A stretch of DNA of 64,000 bases from Sporosarcina sp. P33 (GCF_002077155.1 NZ_CP015027.1:2334501-2398500); one strand, 5' to 3'; positions 18,793 through 28,457 are shown, counted from the first letter of the stretch. Translations and numbers: made by a program. Notes: a model not told the origin generated them from the sequence alone.

Positions 18793-19212
18793 ATGATCAG
18801 AAAAGCACTGCCTGTAGTCTTTGCTTCCGCACTCGTCCTGACCGCTTGTAATACGAACAACGGCGCGCTTCCAGACAACAATGAAACGCCAATGCAAGAT
18901 ATGGAACGCGACAACACGCCAAACGGCAACAAGCGCCTTGGACCCAATCTGGACGGTCTCGAGGATGACAACCGCGGCGGCATCATGAACGATCTCGACG
19001 ATAACAACGACAACGGGATCATGAACCGCGACCGCGACAGGGTCTTGGAGGAAAACGATCGCGAAGGCATCAACAAACAACGCGACGGTCTCCTCGATGA
19101 CAACAACGAAAACCGCGGCGCACGCGATGATAACACCATCGAAGGCGGGATGAACGGCAACGACGCCGCTCCTGACGGCGTCATCCGCGGCGAAGATCGT
19201 AAAGTTCGATGA
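18793..19212 (+). CDS. Putative lipoprotein, Asn/Asp/Arg-rich
   Basis: An export signal is followed by the lipobox LTAC (Cys20), so the mature protein should be lipid-anchored on the outer face of the membrane. The rest (about 120 residues) is very hydrophilic and dominated by Asn, Asp, Arg and Gly in loose repeats such as DDNRGGIMNDLDDNNDNG. No known domain is visible. AAGAGGAGGG precedes ATG 18793. An inverted repeat (ACAAGCT...AGCTTGT) surrounds the upstream region, and a terminator follows the gene. Function unknown. Confidence 0.7.
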   Translation: MIRKALPVVFASALVLTACNTNNGALPDNNETPMQDMERDNTPNGNKRLGPNLDGLEDDNRGGIMNDLDDNNDNGIMNRDRDRVLEENDREGINKQRDGLLDDNNENRGARDDNTIEGGMNGNDAAPDGVIRGEDRKVR

Positions 19213-19230
19213 TTCCCGCAACTGTCAAAA

Positions 19231-19267
19231 CGGCCCATGCATAGTGAATGCATGGGCTGTTTTTTTG
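19231..19267 (+). terminator. Terminator after the lipoprotein gene
   Basis: GGCCCATGCAT pairs with ATGCATGGGCT and is followed by seven T. Confidence 0.92.
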
Positions 19268-19323
19268 TGTGTTGGCTGAATTAATGAATGGCCTGGCGAG
19301 TCTGCCGCTTAATGCGGGGGCGT

Positions 19324-19735
19324 GAGCGCTCATAGTGCCTTGCCAAGCGCTCTATGTTCCGTGTTCAGCGCTCATAGTGCCGTGCCGAGCGCTCTATGTT
19401 CTGTGTTCAGCGCTCATAGTGCCAGTCCAAGCGCTCAATGCCCCATGCTCGCTGCTAGTGCCATGCTCTCCGCTCATAGCGCCTTGCCAAGCGCTCTATG
19501 TGCCATGCTCACCGCTCATAGTGCCTTGCCAAGCGCTCTATGTTCCGTGTTCACCGCTCATAGTGCCTGGCCAAGCGCTCAATGTCCCACGCCAAGCGCT
19601 CAATGCCCCCCGCCAACCGCTCATAGTGCCTTGCAAACCGCTCAATGTGCCACGCTCGCCGCTCGTAGTGTCTTGCAAACCGCTCAATGCCCCACGCTCA
19701 CCGCTCATACCCCCACGCTCACCGCTCATAACCCC
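19324..19735 (+). repeat. 21-bp phased CGCTCATA array, block 2
   Basis: About 19 units alternate CGCTCATA with CGCTCTATG and CGCTCAATG variants at 21-bp steps. Spacers such as GTGCCTTGCCAAG and TTCCGTGTTCA recur in pairs, giving a 42-bp double unit at the left end. It lies between the lipoprotein terminator and the convergent ywpF gene. Open frames cross it on both strands because 21 is a multiple of three, but none has a start signal. Confidence 0.9.
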
Positions 19736-19796
19736 CACACCAAACGCCCTCAAAACCCCTCCACCCCCAACAAAAAAAGCCACCCAACAGGGCAGC

Positions 19797-20255
19797 TCAC
19801 AACTTCGTCTTATCATCCGAAATCTCATCGCGCTTCAGCTTCGGCCGATCCCACATTCCGGTCTCAAACCGCTCCAGCAGCGCATCGCCTTCTAAGCCTT
19901 CATCCAGCAGCTCCTCCAGCAAATGCTCGGCATACTTTGAACGCGCGCGCTTCAAACGGCCCTTCATCAGCACTGAAATACGCTCACCGATCTCGCGCCA
20001 GTCCTCTACAGCGACAATGAAAGAAGCCGGCTCATTGCCCGGGTACGAAATGACGACGCGCACCTCCAGCAAGGCTTCCTCGACTTTCCACTTCTCCATA
20101 ATTTCCTTATATCTTGCGTCGATGAACAGCTCGAGCACCCATAAACGGTGGCTGTTCTCCTGATTGATAATAATGCCGTCATACAATGGAAAAGCGAGCA
20201 CTCCATCGTCCTGCAGCACTTCCACCGAAAGCATTTTAAACGTCTTCAATCCCAT
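19797..20255 (-). CDS. ywpF: YwpF-like protein
   Basis: A soluble acidic protein of 152 residues. The N terminus MGLKTFKMLSVEVLQDDG followed by DGIIINQEN resembles B. subtilis YwpF, a family of unknown function. GAGGTG precedes ATG 20255. The frame is open upstream to 20297 but the start at 20255 has the ribosome binding site and the family N terminus. It is convergent with the lipoprotein gene and divergent from ssbB, keeping the ywpF-ssbB neighbourhood of B. subtilis. Confidence 0.75.
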   Translation of the reverse strand: MGLKTFKMLSVEVLQDDGVLAFPLYDGIIINQENSHRLWVLELFIDARYKEIMEKWKVEEALLEVRVVISYPGNEPASFIVAVEDWREIGERISVLMKGRLKRARSKYAEHLLEELLDEGLEGDALLERFETGMWDRPKLKRDEISDDKTKL

Positions 20256-20494
20256 CACCTCGGTACAATTTTCCTCAGTATAGCATAAAAAACCCACAAT
20301 ACCCGAAAATTCAAAAACACCGGATCACGCAGCACCGCCAAAACGCATCGCACCGCGAAATCCCAAAAACCCTGTCGAATGAAAAATGAAAAACCCTGCC
20401 GAAAACCGCATCAAAATTCAATTTTGCCGTTTTGCCAGAATGACCGCGCATGAATTATTATAAAGTCAGCACAAAGAAGGGAGGGACAAACACC

Positions 20495-20908
20495 GTGAAT
20501 CAAGTGGCTCTAGTAGGACGCATCACCAAAGACCTCGCACTTAAAGAACATTCATCAGGACGTGTCAACGCCTCATTCGTCCTCGCAGTTAACCGCAGCT
20601 TCAAGAACGCCAACGGAGAACTCGCAACCGATTTCGTACTGTGCTCCGTCTGGGGAAGATCGGCCGAAAACCTGGTCCGCCACTGCGGCAAAGGATCACT
20701 CGTAGGTGTCAGCGGCAGCATTCAGACACGGAACTACGAGCGGGAAGACCGGACAAAAGTGTACATTACAGAAGTCATGTGCAGCGACATCCGTTTTCTG
20801 TCCAAATCATCCAAATACCAGGACACAGAAATGAAAACGCATACACCTGCTGAGCCCGCGCGTTTTGAAGAAGCGAAAACAGCGGCAGACGCACTGCCCA
20901 TTTTCTGA
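20495..20908 (+). CDS. ssbB: Single-stranded DNA-binding protein (SsbB type)
   Basis: An OB-fold SSB of 137 residues: NQVALVGRITKDL, FVLAVNRSF and the tract GVSGSIQTRNYERED are standard. The C-terminal tip is DALPIF, a variant of the DDDLPF partner-binding tail. GTG 20495 follows GGGAGGG at nine bases; an ATG at 20450 has no ribosome binding site. Its location beside ywpF matches the second, competence-associated SSB of B. subtilis (ssbB), which assists DNA uptake and recombination. Direct competence regulation cannot be seen. Confidence 0.9.
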   Translation: MNQVALVGRITKDLALKEHSSGRVNASFVLAVNRSFKNANGELATDFVLCSVWGRSAENLVRHCGKGSLVGVSGSIQTRNYEREDRTKVYITEVMCSDIRFLSKSSKYQDTEMKTHTPAEPARFEEAKTAADALPIF

Positions 20909-21243
20909 CTGAAACAATTCAAATGAAAGGAGAGGGGAGAGCGGGCACATACGCCGTCACACATCCGCTGCTGATCAATTCCTGAAGGGCCGTTGGATGC
21001 ACACAATTGAAGAGAAATGAAAAAAGAGAATACTATATGACACTACAAGCATATTCGCCAACTGTTAGACCATACCAGCAGATGCATGAACGGGTGGGGA
21101 CCCGATCCGCTGCGCTGCCGGGAGTACATTCAGCATAGGAACTGAATCAATTTACGCCAATTCATCCGCCGCCCGCATGCGGAGACCACTTCCCATTACG
21201 GGCTGGCGGAATACATACCCGCTCACAGAAAGGAAGACGCCGA
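20909..21243. other. Intergenic region, possible broken small ORF
   Basis: No clear gene. From ATG 21017 a frame reads MKKENTI, meets TGA at 21038-21040 and stays open for a further 34 codons (HYKHIRQLLDHTSRCMNGWG and on) to a stop near 21140. It could be a small gene with a nonsense mutation, or chance. Confidence 0.25.
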
Positions 21244-21405
21244 ATGATCCATCAGAAAACCGCAGGGCCCCATCAGCAAGACATCCAGCGCCTCGAAAAC
21301 CAAGTCGGCCAGCTTACCCGCATCATCGCCAACCTGAACGAGCGCCTGAATTACCTGGAAACAATCAAAACGAACCCTTTTCTTCTGCCAAGCGACAGAA
21401 AGTGA
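21244..21405 (+). CDS. Small coiled-coil protein, 53 residues
   Basis: A small gene with a good ribosome binding site (AAAGGAAG) before ATG 21244. The product has a clear heptad pattern in its middle (IQRLENQVGQLTRIIANLNE), so it should form a short coiled coil. I do not know the family. It lies between ssbB and the end of the convergent ywqA operon. Confidence 0.6.
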   Translation: MIHQKTAGPHQQDIQRLENQVGQLTRIIANLNERLNYLETIKTNPFLLPSDRK

Positions 21406-21409
21406 ACGC

Positions 21410-21445
21410 AAAAAAGACCTGCATCAGCGTTCGATACAGGTCCTT
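21410..21445 (-). terminator. Terminator of the ywqB-ywqA operon
   Basis: On the minus strand AAGGACCTG pairs with CAGGTCTTT, followed by T residues. It lies 32 bp past the ywqA stop. Confidence 0.8.
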
Positions 21446-21476
21446 GCGACAGGATTGCGCACAGCTGCCCTATCCG

Positions 21477-24218
21477 TCAATTAAATGTCAGCAACTCCTC
21501 GAGCTCTCGATCATTGAGCTCTGTCAACCACTGACTCGAATGAATCAAATCAGCTGACAATGCAGCCTTTTCGACAAGCATCTCGTCAATCTTCTCCTCG
21601 ATCGTCCCGACAGTCACAAATTTATGCACATGCACAAATTTGGTCTGCCCGATACGGTACGCACGGTCGGTCGCCTGGTTCTCTACAGCCGGATTCCACC
21701 AGCGGTCCGCGTGCAGCACGTGATTCGCCTGCGTCAAATTCAAGCCGGTTCCCCCAGCTTTCAGCGACAGGATGAATATCGGGAATTCCCCGTTTTGGAA
21801 CGCCTCGACCAATGCGTCACGCTGCCCCTTCGGCATACTGCCCGTCAGGAATGGCACGTCGATTCCGTGCAATTCCGATAAACACTGGCGAAGCATCTGC
21901 CCCATGCCGATATACTGCGTGAAGATCAGACATTGTTCACCGTTCGCCGCAATCTCCGCCGCCATCGAAACGATCCGTGCCATTTTATTGGAACGCTTCG
22001 TCAGCTCGGCAGCAGGAGCGGGCGGTTCTTTCAGGAATAATGCCGGATGATTGCACAGCTGCTTCAGCCGGCTCAGCATTTTCAAAATCAAGCCTTTGCG
22101 CTCAAATCCTGTGAGCGTCTCGAGCTTAAACTTCGTCTCCGCGACAAAACTTTCGTACAATGCCGCCTGCTCCGTAGTAAGCGGCACATATTCATTTTGC
22201 TCCAGCTTCTCCGGCAAGTTCAGGCGCAGTTCCGGATCATTCTTCGTCCGGCGCATCATGAACGGCTGGATCCGAGCCCGCAGTTTCTTCTTCTCGCTCT
22301 CCAGATCATCGCGCTCAATCGGCACGATGAACTCTTCGTTGAACTTGCGGAAACTGCCGAGATATCCTTTATGAATGAAATCAAAAATTGCCCACAGCTC
22401 CGACAGACGGTTCTCGATCGGCGTGCCCGTCAGCGCAATGTGATGCACACCGCGCAGTTTACGGATCGCCCGCGACTGCTTCGTCTGCAAGTTTTTGATA
22501 TTTTGCGCTTCATCGATCGTTACATTGGCAAACTCATACAGTGACAGAATCTCACTGTCCTGCGTGGCGGTGCCGTACGTCGTCAGAATAATATCTGCCT
22601 GACGCTGACTCATTATGTCTGCGAACTGCTCCTCGCGCGCACGGTTTGTCCCGTAATGCACATGCACACGAAGCGACGGCGCAAACCGCTGAAGCTCTTT
22701 CTGCCAGTTGCCCATGACACTCGTCGGACAAATGATGAGCGAAGGGGAGTCGGTTTCCGGAAGATCGTGCACATACAGCAAATACGTGATGAGCTGCACC
22801 GTTTTTCCAAGTCCCATATCGTCTGCAAGCACCGCGCCAAAACGGTTATCCCGCATGAAATGAAGCCACTCGAAACCTTCCTGCTGATACGGGCGCAATT
22901 CTGCATGCAAATTCGCAGGAACCGGCACTTCCGGCAGGCCTTTTTTATCGTGCAGCATATTCATCACTTTACGCAGTGACTGCTGCATCGAAAACGCCAC
23001 CAACGGATCGTCTTCTTCCTCTTCATCGTAGACCGGCACAATTTCCTCCGGCACTTCATTGAACAGCAGATCTTTCACCGTCCACTCGCCGTCGTCGACC
23101 TGTTCCATCAGTTCGCGGATGCGCTTGAGCCATGTCGGATCGAGATGGAACCACTCGTCTCCCGCACGGATATACTCGCGGTTTTCGTCGACCATTTTCT
23201 GGAACTGTTCCCGGTCAATCTGCTCGCCGGCAAGTGAAAACTGCCAGTCAAATGACAATACCTGATCAAGGCTAGCTGACGAACGGTATGACTGCATCCC
23301 CGCAGACGTCCGGATCTTCAGCTTCGTCTCCGTCACCGATTTCAGCCACGCCGGCAAAATGACAGGATAATCAAAGGCCTGACAAAGCGGCAAGTCTTCC
23401 TGTATAAACACACGGACTTGCGCGTCATTCAGCGGCACATGCATAAACTTCCCGGTCTCCGGCCATTCGACAGAACGGAAAATCCCGACCATTTCAGCCT
23501 GACGCTCTTCAATGTCTTTCGCAAATGGCTTTCGCTTTGCCGGCAGCGCACTCTCAATCGAAGCCGACACTTTCCTGACAGCTGGCGACCACTGTACACC
23601 GCGCTCGCTGATGAGCACCGTTTCGAGCAGCCAGTCTGTCTCGTCGACATCGGGCTCCGTTAAGCGCAATGCCACACGGAACGGCAGCTTGACTGTCTCG
23701 GCATGCGGCCAGCCGTATTGCTGGAAGTGGGGGAGCAGCGCAGGAAAGTCTGCCATCGACACGCCGAGCGTTGCAAGCTGTCCGCGCATAGCAAGCGAAA
23801 TATAGCGTCCTGCCTGCTCGGACAAGCCCGTTTTCTCTAAATTGAACGTCATTCCTGTTTCCGTTGCCTCCACGTAAGAAAACAGTGCAGGATCTTTCCA
23901 CAGCACAGCTGCTTCCTGGATGCTGTCGAGCACCTGCTGATCACTTGCAGAAGCACCGGAGTAGTGAACGTACGGATGACTGCCCGAAGAGAACAGGCGC
24001 AGCAGCATATCAATCGACACATCGAGCCAGTTGTCCCGCTGACTGACCATCATGCCGTACATCGTCTGCTCATCCGAATAAAATAAATACGACACAAGCA
24101 TATCCGCGTCAATCGTCCGCGTTTCGCCCCCGACATTTGCGGACACCAAAAATGCCCCGTCCTGTCCTTCTTTTAACGTTAATTCTAATGAAAGTTGCAA
24201 GATGTTCGACTCAGTCAT
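21477..24218 (-). CDS. ywqA: SNF2-family DEAD/DEAH helicase YwqA
   Basis: A Swi2/Snf2 ATPase of 913 residues. An N-terminal half of about 430 residues contains the bacterial SNF2-associated region. The helicase core has Walker A DDMGLGKTVQ, Walker B TIDEAQNIKN, motif III ALTGTPIENRLSELW, and C-terminal motifs SLKAGGTGLNLTQA and DRAYRIGQ. It should translocate on duplex DNA or remodel protein-DNA complexes. The start ATG 24218 overlaps the stop of ywqB by four bases (ATGA), so the two are translationally coupled. The same pair occurs in B. subtilis. Confidence 0.95.
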   Translation of the reverse strand: MTESNILQLSLELTLKEGQDGAFLVSANVGGETRTIDADMLVSYLFYSDEQTMYGMMVSQRDNWLDVSIDMLLRLFSSGSHPYVHYSGASASDQQVLDSIQEAAVLWKDPALFSYVEATETGMTFNLEKTGLSEQAGRYISLAMRGQLATLGVSMADFPALLPHFQQYGWPHAETVKLPFRVALRLTEPDVDETDWLLETVLISERGVQWSPAVRKVSASIESALPAKRKPFAKDIEERQAEMVGIFRSVEWPETGKFMHVPLNDAQVRVFIQEDLPLCQAFDYPVILPAWLKSVTETKLKIRTSAGMQSYRSSASLDQVLSFDWQFSLAGEQIDREQFQKMVDENREYIRAGDEWFHLDPTWLKRIRELMEQVDDGEWTVKDLLFNEVPEEIVPVYDEEEEDDPLVAFSMQQSLRKVMNMLHDKKGLPEVPVPANLHAELRPYQQEGFEWLHFMRDNRFGAVLADDMGLGKTVQLITYLLYVHDLPETDSPSLIICPTSVMGNWQKELQRFAPSLRVHVHYGTNRAREEQFADIMSQRQADIILTTYGTATQDSEILSLYEFANVTIDEAQNIKNLQTKQSRAIRKLRGVHHIALTGTPIENRLSELWAIFDFIHKGYLGSFRKFNEEFIVPIERDDLESEKKKLRARIQPFMMRRTKNDPELRLNLPEKLEQNEYVPLTTEQAALYESFVAETKFKLETLTGFERKGLILKMLSRLKQLCNHPALFLKEPPAPAAELTKRSNKMARIVSMAAEIAANGEQCLIFTQYIGMGQMLRQCLSELHGIDVPFLTGSMPKGQRDALVEAFQNGEFPIFILSLKAGGTGLNLTQANHVLHADRWWNPAVENQATDRAYRIGQTKFVHVHKFVTVGTIEEKIDEMLVEKAALSADLIHSSQWLTELNDRELEELLTFN

Positions 24219-25789
24219 AACAGCAGATTTCCTTTCTCCATCTCTTCCATCAGCGCACGCAGACGCGGAAACTGCTGGCGGACTGTATGGACATAGCGGT
24301 TCCAAAATTCATTGCGGCCGTCACGTTTAGCGGCGGTCTTCATCTGTTTCCACAGGCGCACGGCGCGGCGATAGCTGTCACGGTTTTTCTCTTTCACCAA
24401 TTTCAGCGCTTCTGCATGCATGAGAGGAAAGACTGCCTGCGAATCTTCCGCGAGCGCCGTCTTCAGCAGCGAACCGTCAATCAAGTCGATCGATCCGCGC
24501 GTCAAATGCATGAGCGCAGCCCACTCTTCATAGCGGTTGCGCTCAAACAGAAACTTGCCGTATGCCCGGCCAGCCTCCGCTCCGTACGATTGAAACAGCA
24601 GATCACGCTGCTCTTCCGGCACGTCAGACAGCGCGAGCAGCTCATCGATATCTTCAGCAAATGCCGCACGATTGCGCGACGCCAGCTGCTGATAATAATC
24701 AGCCAGATGTGGCAGCAGCTTCAGCATGATCGTCTGCACAATATCAAAATCTTCATCTTCTTTAGCGTACAGCGCAAACGCCAGCCACTGCGGCACCGCG
24801 GTGGCATCGAGCGTATCCAATTCTCGGTCCAGTTCATCAAAGCGGCCTGACGTCAAATAAAGGAATGCACGCAGCAGCGGTGCATCTTCCGACGTTTCGT
24901 TCTCGAGGCGTTCAATCTCCTCTGTCAGCTCCGCTTCATCCGAATAAAGTTCAGTATAGACGAGTCGGAATGCTTCAAACCGTTTCGAGAACAATCCTTC
25001 TTCCTCCACTGCAAATGCATGGATGAGATCCTTCAGCTTCGCGTGGAATGCGTCTGTCTCAAACAGCCGCGACTTCGAGCTCAGCTGTTTAATGCCCGCC
25101 TTCATTTCGGACATTTGTTCATTAAGCCAGATCGTCAGCTGCCATTTGCCGTAATGATAGGAATCATTGAGCGCAAGTTCGCCAGACAGGAAAGGCCATG
25201 CCGCCCGTAAAAGCGTCAGCTGATAATACAGCGAAAAGAGCGGCTTCCATTCCCATTCAAAAGGAGAAAGCCGCGTCTTCTGGTGTTCAATTTTCGAGAT
25301 ATAATGCAAGAAGCCGGTCGGTCCGTCTTTCGGGCTTAATTCGGCAAGCGGCTTAACTAATGTGCCAAGCGCAGAAAGCCAGGCTTCCGGCGTACGCTCT
25401 GTTATCGACAGCTGCGTCTGCACCGTGCCTGACTGCCGCCACGTATTCAGCCAATCCGACAGCGAATGAAATTGCGAATACAAATGAAAAACGACCGCGA
25501 TCTGATGCGCACACCAGTCACCGCCTGCGCAAGTGCAGTACGGCTCCATCGTCATGAAAGAAAGACGTGCGAACTCCGACTCTGTACCTGAAATATTTGC
25601 CATCAAAGACTGCTCGATTTCTGTATAGCGGTACGCGCCGATTGCGTTCATCCGGACGAGAGACGCCGCCTTGCGTACGATTTCCGCCTGTTCGGGAATA
25701 GACGGCTGAAATGTATGTTTAATATGATTCATGAATTCTTCAATTTCTGATTCGTGCATATTTGCGATTCGTTCAATTGTGATGGCCAC
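24215..25789 (-). CDS. ywqB: SWIM zinc-finger protein YwqB
   Basis: A protein of 524 residues encoded directly upstream of the SNF2 helicase. Near residue 85 lies a SWIM zinc finger, CTCAGGDWCAHQ, of CxC...CxH form. The rest is alpha-helical and acidic, without a known domain. SWIM proteins beside SNF2 helicases are usual in Bacillales and are thought to act with them on DNA. GTG 25789 is preferred because AAGGAG stands eight bases before it; the GTG at 25798 overlaps that site. Confidence 0.9.
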   Translation of the reverse strand: MAITIERIANMHESEIEEFMNHIKHTFQPSIPEQAEIVRKAASLVRMNAIGAYRYTEIEQSLMANISGTESEFARLSFMTMEPYCTCAGGDWCAHQIAVVFHLYSQFHSLSDWLNTWRQSGTVQTQLSITERTPEAWLSALGTLVKPLAELSPKDGPTGFLHYISKIEHQKTRLSPFEWEWKPLFSLYYQLTLLRAAWPFLSGELALNDSYHYGKWQLTIWLNEQMSEMKAGIKQLSSKSRLFETDAFHAKLKDLIHAFAVEEEGLFSKRFEAFRLVYTELYSDEAELTEEIERLENETSEDAPLLRAFLYLTSGRFDELDRELDTLDATAVPQWLAFALYAKEDEDFDIVQTIMLKLLPHLADYYQQLASRNRAAFAEDIDELLALSDVPEEQRDLLFQSYGAEAGRAYGKFLFERNRYEEWAALMHLTRGSIDLIDGSLLKTALAEDSQAVFPLMHAEALKLVKEKNRDSYRRAVRLWKQMKTAAKRDGRNEFWNRYVHTVRQQFPRLRALMEEMEKGNLLL

Positions 25790-25880
25790 CGAATCCACTC
25801 CTTACTTAAAGCATTCCTCCTATTATACCGTTTTTACCGGCTTTTTACCACAACTTGAGGAACGTAAGAAGATACTATTT

Positions 25881-26306
25881 TCATTTCCGCTGCTGATTTT
25901 CGTACAGCTGCATGAAATTCAGCAGGCCTGACAGCAGCAGATGACGGTCTTCTTCATCCAGCGAATCCGCCCGCACAATGAATTCTTTCAGCAAGGGTTC
26001 ACTTTCAATCAGTGATCCGTACTGCGCAAGAAATCCTTTTTCATAAGCCGCCGTACTGTCGAGCGTCTGAGAAGAAAAAGAGCGCACTTTCTTCAGCGGC
26101 CGCCCCAAAATCATCGCAAGCAATATATCATCCGGAATCTTGTACAGCTTTTTAATCAGAGGCAGCTGTTCGATCGGAAAGCCCCGTCTATTTGATTCGT
26201 ACCGTGAAATCGTAGCCGGATCAATTCCCAAATCCTGCGCCATCTGCTTTTGTGAGATATGCAAATACTCATCGCGGTATTCCCGTAACTGCGAACCAAA
26301 ACTCAT
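25881..26306 (-). CDS. XRE-family transcriptional regulator
   Basis: A DNA-binding protein of 141 residues. The N-terminal helix-turn-helix (residues 1-60) shows ISQKQMAQDLGIDPATISRYESNRRG. The C-terminal half is acidic and helical (ADSLDEEDRHLLLSGLLNF) and could bind a partner or form dimers. Start ATG 26306 fits GGGTGATG; ATG 26312 is an alternative. It lies downstream of ywqB on the other side of a short gap and its targets are not evident. Confidence 0.88.
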   Translation of the reverse strand: MSFGSQLREYRDEYLHISQKQMAQDLGIDPATISRYESNRRGFPIEQLPLIKKLYKIPDDILLAMILGRPLKKVRSFSSQTLDSTAAYEKGFLAQYGSLIESEPLLKEFIVRADSLDEEDRHLLLSGLLNFMQLYENQQRK

Positions 26307-26433
26307 TTTCATCACCCGTTTTTCTCGCCATCGTATAAGAAAGGGGCGGCGCAATCATAAAAGTTGCCAATTAGACAATAGGGGATGCCGAAATGGCATT
26401 TAATGAACTTTTAAGCAAAGATATGAGAAAATT

Positions 26434-26799
26434 ATGGTAAAAGGCAGAATGGAGGAGAACGCGATAGAACGAGTGCAATTAATTTTACATATCCCTCAAT
26501 TGCAGTACCGGTTACAACACCCCGAACCTGTCATACCCAGTCATCTGTGCTTCTTCAAATCACTCGAACAGTTCTCGGAAAAATCCGTGCACGACACGCA
26601 GCGGAATGTCTCTTATTTATACGGCGTGGCGTGCGGAGAAATGATCTTCGAGCAAGTCATTATTTATTATGCAAACAGTCAGATCAGCTTCTCCTACAAA
26701 GAATCCGGCAGTGACACGTGCGGAAGTTTAATGCGGCAGCTGAACAGAGAAAACATTCACTACTTGCCGCTGTCCACGTCATTTACGCTGCGGCCCTGA
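26434..26799 (+). CDS. Hypothetical protein
   Basis: An open frame of 121 residues that I do not recognise. It contains no membrane helix or signal peptide. The start is uncertain: ATG 26434, ATG 26449 and GTG 26473 are in frame, and a strong GGAGGAG at 26450-26456 would suit only the last or a non-standard ATA. Divergent from the XRE regulator gene, it may be controlled by it. Confidence 0.5.
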   Translation: MVKGRMEENAIERVQLILHIPQLQYRLQHPEPVIPSHLCFFKSLEQFSEKSVHDTQRNVSYLYGVACGEMIFEQVIIYYANSQISFSYKESGSDTCGSLMRQLNRENIHYLPLSTSFTLRP

Positions 26800-26964
26800 T
26801 CTGCTGCGTGAAAAACGGTGAGGTTCACCCGCTATGACAAGTAACTGAAAAATTCTCTTGGTATATTAGGAGGTTTCCGACTCATATTATGCACAAAATC
26901 CTCTTCGGTGTGATATATTAATAATAATCGGAAAATTCAAATTACTGAAGAGGAGGGAGAAGTT

Positions 26965-27414
26965 ATGTTGCTCATACAGCGAATCAAGCCATTTTTCACC
27001 AGGAAAGAAGAATTCAACCTCCGACTTGTATTCGCCTATCAATACTTCTCAATTAAACGTAATGAAGAAGTGTTCCAATTCATTCCCGCAGAAGGCAAAG
27101 AGATTGTGATTAACACGAAAAGTTTGCAGGTAGAGAACTTAGGAGAGGTATTTGTCTTTCAGAGAGGCAACCGGTTTATCAGGATCCCACTTTATCAATT
27201 GTTGCTAGTTTCCGATTTACATTTGCATTTGTCGACTATACTCGAAGGAGCGATGGGATTGGAAGGCCATCTACAGGAAGAGTACATGCGTGAGGCTGAC
27301 GGCTTGGTGGAGAAATTAGAGCGGGACAATTGGGAACGTATGGTTGATTACGCACTCGAAACGAAAAACCAGCTCTTGTTTAAGGAGTTGATGGAGGGAC
27401 TGCGGCTGATTTGA
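26965..27414 (+). CDS. IDEAL-domain-like protein
   Basis: A cytoplasmic protein of 149 residues. The last 35 residues (DNWERMVDYALETKNQLLFKE) resemble the IDEAL motif found in YpiB/ComK-linked and other Bacillales proteins. The first 110 residues are not recognised. GAGGAGGGAG gives a strong ribosome binding site before ATG 26965. A terminator follows. Function unknown. Confidence 0.65.
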   Translation: MLLIQRIKPFFTRKEEFNLRLVFAYQYFSIKRNEEVFQFIPAEGKEIVINTKSLQVENLGEVFVFQRGNRFIRIPLYQLLLVSDLHLHLSTILEGAMGLEGHLQEEYMREADGLVEKLERDNWERMVDYALETKNQLLFKELMEGLRLI

Positions 27415-27436
27415 TCATCTTCATAACACGTTAAAA

Positions 27437-27486
27437 AACACCTCAGTTGGAAGCACTTTATAGTGCGTCGGAGCCGAGGTGTTTTT
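27437..27486 (+). terminator. Terminator after the IDEAL-like gene
   Basis: AACACCTC pairs with GAGGTGTT around an internally structured loop and is followed by T residues. It also faces the small convergent gene at 27511-27612. Confidence 0.85.
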
Positions 27487-27510
27487 ATGTGGGCGGAAAT
27501 CGTGTGTTTG

Positions 27511-27612
27511 TCATAGTGTCAGAAAATGGAGCGCCAGTACGAATAGTCCTGATCCGCCAAGGCCGAGTGCAAAGTCCTGCCATGTAAACTCAATCGTCTT
27601 ATCCAAATTCAT
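27511..27612 (-). CDS. Small membrane protein, 33 residues
   Basis: A tiny gene with an excellent ribosome binding site (AAAGGAG, ten bases before ATG 27612). The product has a charged start, MNLDKTIEFTWQDF, and one hydrophobic stretch (ALGLGGSGLFVLALHFLTL), so it should be a single-pass membrane peptide. Convergent with the IDEAL-like gene and sharing its terminator region. I do not recognise a family. Confidence 0.6.
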   Translation of the reverse strand: MNLDKTIEFTWQDFALGLGGSGLFVLALHFLTL

Positions 27613-27755
27613 CGCTCGTCACTCCTTTGTATATTCAGGCTATCCAATGCCCTGTGATAGTTCCTGTTATTGCCGGTTTTAGTGGTGTTTAAACATTGTG
27701 AGGGTAAATGAATTGGAGAGGCTGGCGTCGGGATAGGGGTGGGGATTTGCGCTCT

Positions 27756-27852
27756 AGGCGGACGCGTTCGGGAGGGGCCGCGGTGAGCCAACCAGTCGCA
27801 GGCTCCGTTGGTTGTCTCACCTGTCGGCCTGATCCTCCCCGAGTCGCCGCCT
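27756..27852. repeat. GC-rich structured intergenic repeat, copy 1
   Basis: Outer arms AGGCGGACGCGTTCGGGAGG and its counterpart ending CCCCGAGTCGCCGCCT enclose an inner hairpin, GGTGAGCCAACC with GGTTGTCTCACC. The same architecture recurs at 28458-28636, 37066-37165 and, inverted, at 37341-37436. Similar elements are common between genes of many Bacillaceae; I know of no assigned function. Confidence 0.75.
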
Positions 27853-28170
27853 GCCGCTCCAATCCCTGCAATGTAAACGGGGGATACCTATTGTTGTGCA
27901 TTGAAGTTAGAGGTGTAATCGATTTGATAGATTAACAGGTAAGTGAACTTGATCTGCCTTTGAATTAAAATTAGTGCAGAGACAACAATAAATCACGCTC
28001 TAGCGTCAGTGAATGTTTTAAGTGCATTAACTTTATTTTCCCTAGTCTTCAAGTATCTTGAAATTAAATGAATTAGATAGGCTGGCGGTGAGGGTGGGGG
28101 CGACTTCCACTCCGTTTTACTTGTGTTGGTTTCTGGAGTGGTGACTGGTTGTTCAGTGATTAATAAATTC

Positions 28171-28312
28171 ATCAGCCGCTCATTAATCTGGATAAGCGCT
28201 CATAGTAAGGGTGCGAGCGCTCTATGCATACTGGTAACCGCTCATAATTTTCGTCAGGCGCTCAATGGATCCGTGTAAGCGCTCATACTTGCCTCTCATC
28301 CGCTCATTCGGC
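28171..28312 (+). repeat. 21-bp phased CGCTCATA array, block 3
   Basis: A short array of seven units (CGCTCATT, CGCTCATA, CGCTCTATG, CGCTCATA, CGCTCAAT, CGCTCATA, CGCTCATT) at steps of 20-21 bp. It is the smallest and most diverged block, with unique spacers, and may show the ancestral single-copy form. The flanking 27.9-28.8 kb interval holds no gene. Confidence 0.85.
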
Positions 28313-28457
28313 CTTATTTTCTTGCCTAGTTTTAGGTTTGCTAGAGAGTTAGAGAGTAGGATGAAGTTATTTAATGCACCTATTCAAGATATTCCCCGTT
28401 AATCCTCTGCGTGCGGGATTGAAATGGAAACGGGAAAGCATCGTTACACGGAGTTCC

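Noticed and set aside
22047-22544. Frames of more than 100 codons opposite ywqA and ywqB
   Set aside because: They shadow a conserved helicase gene of known frame and carry no own signals.
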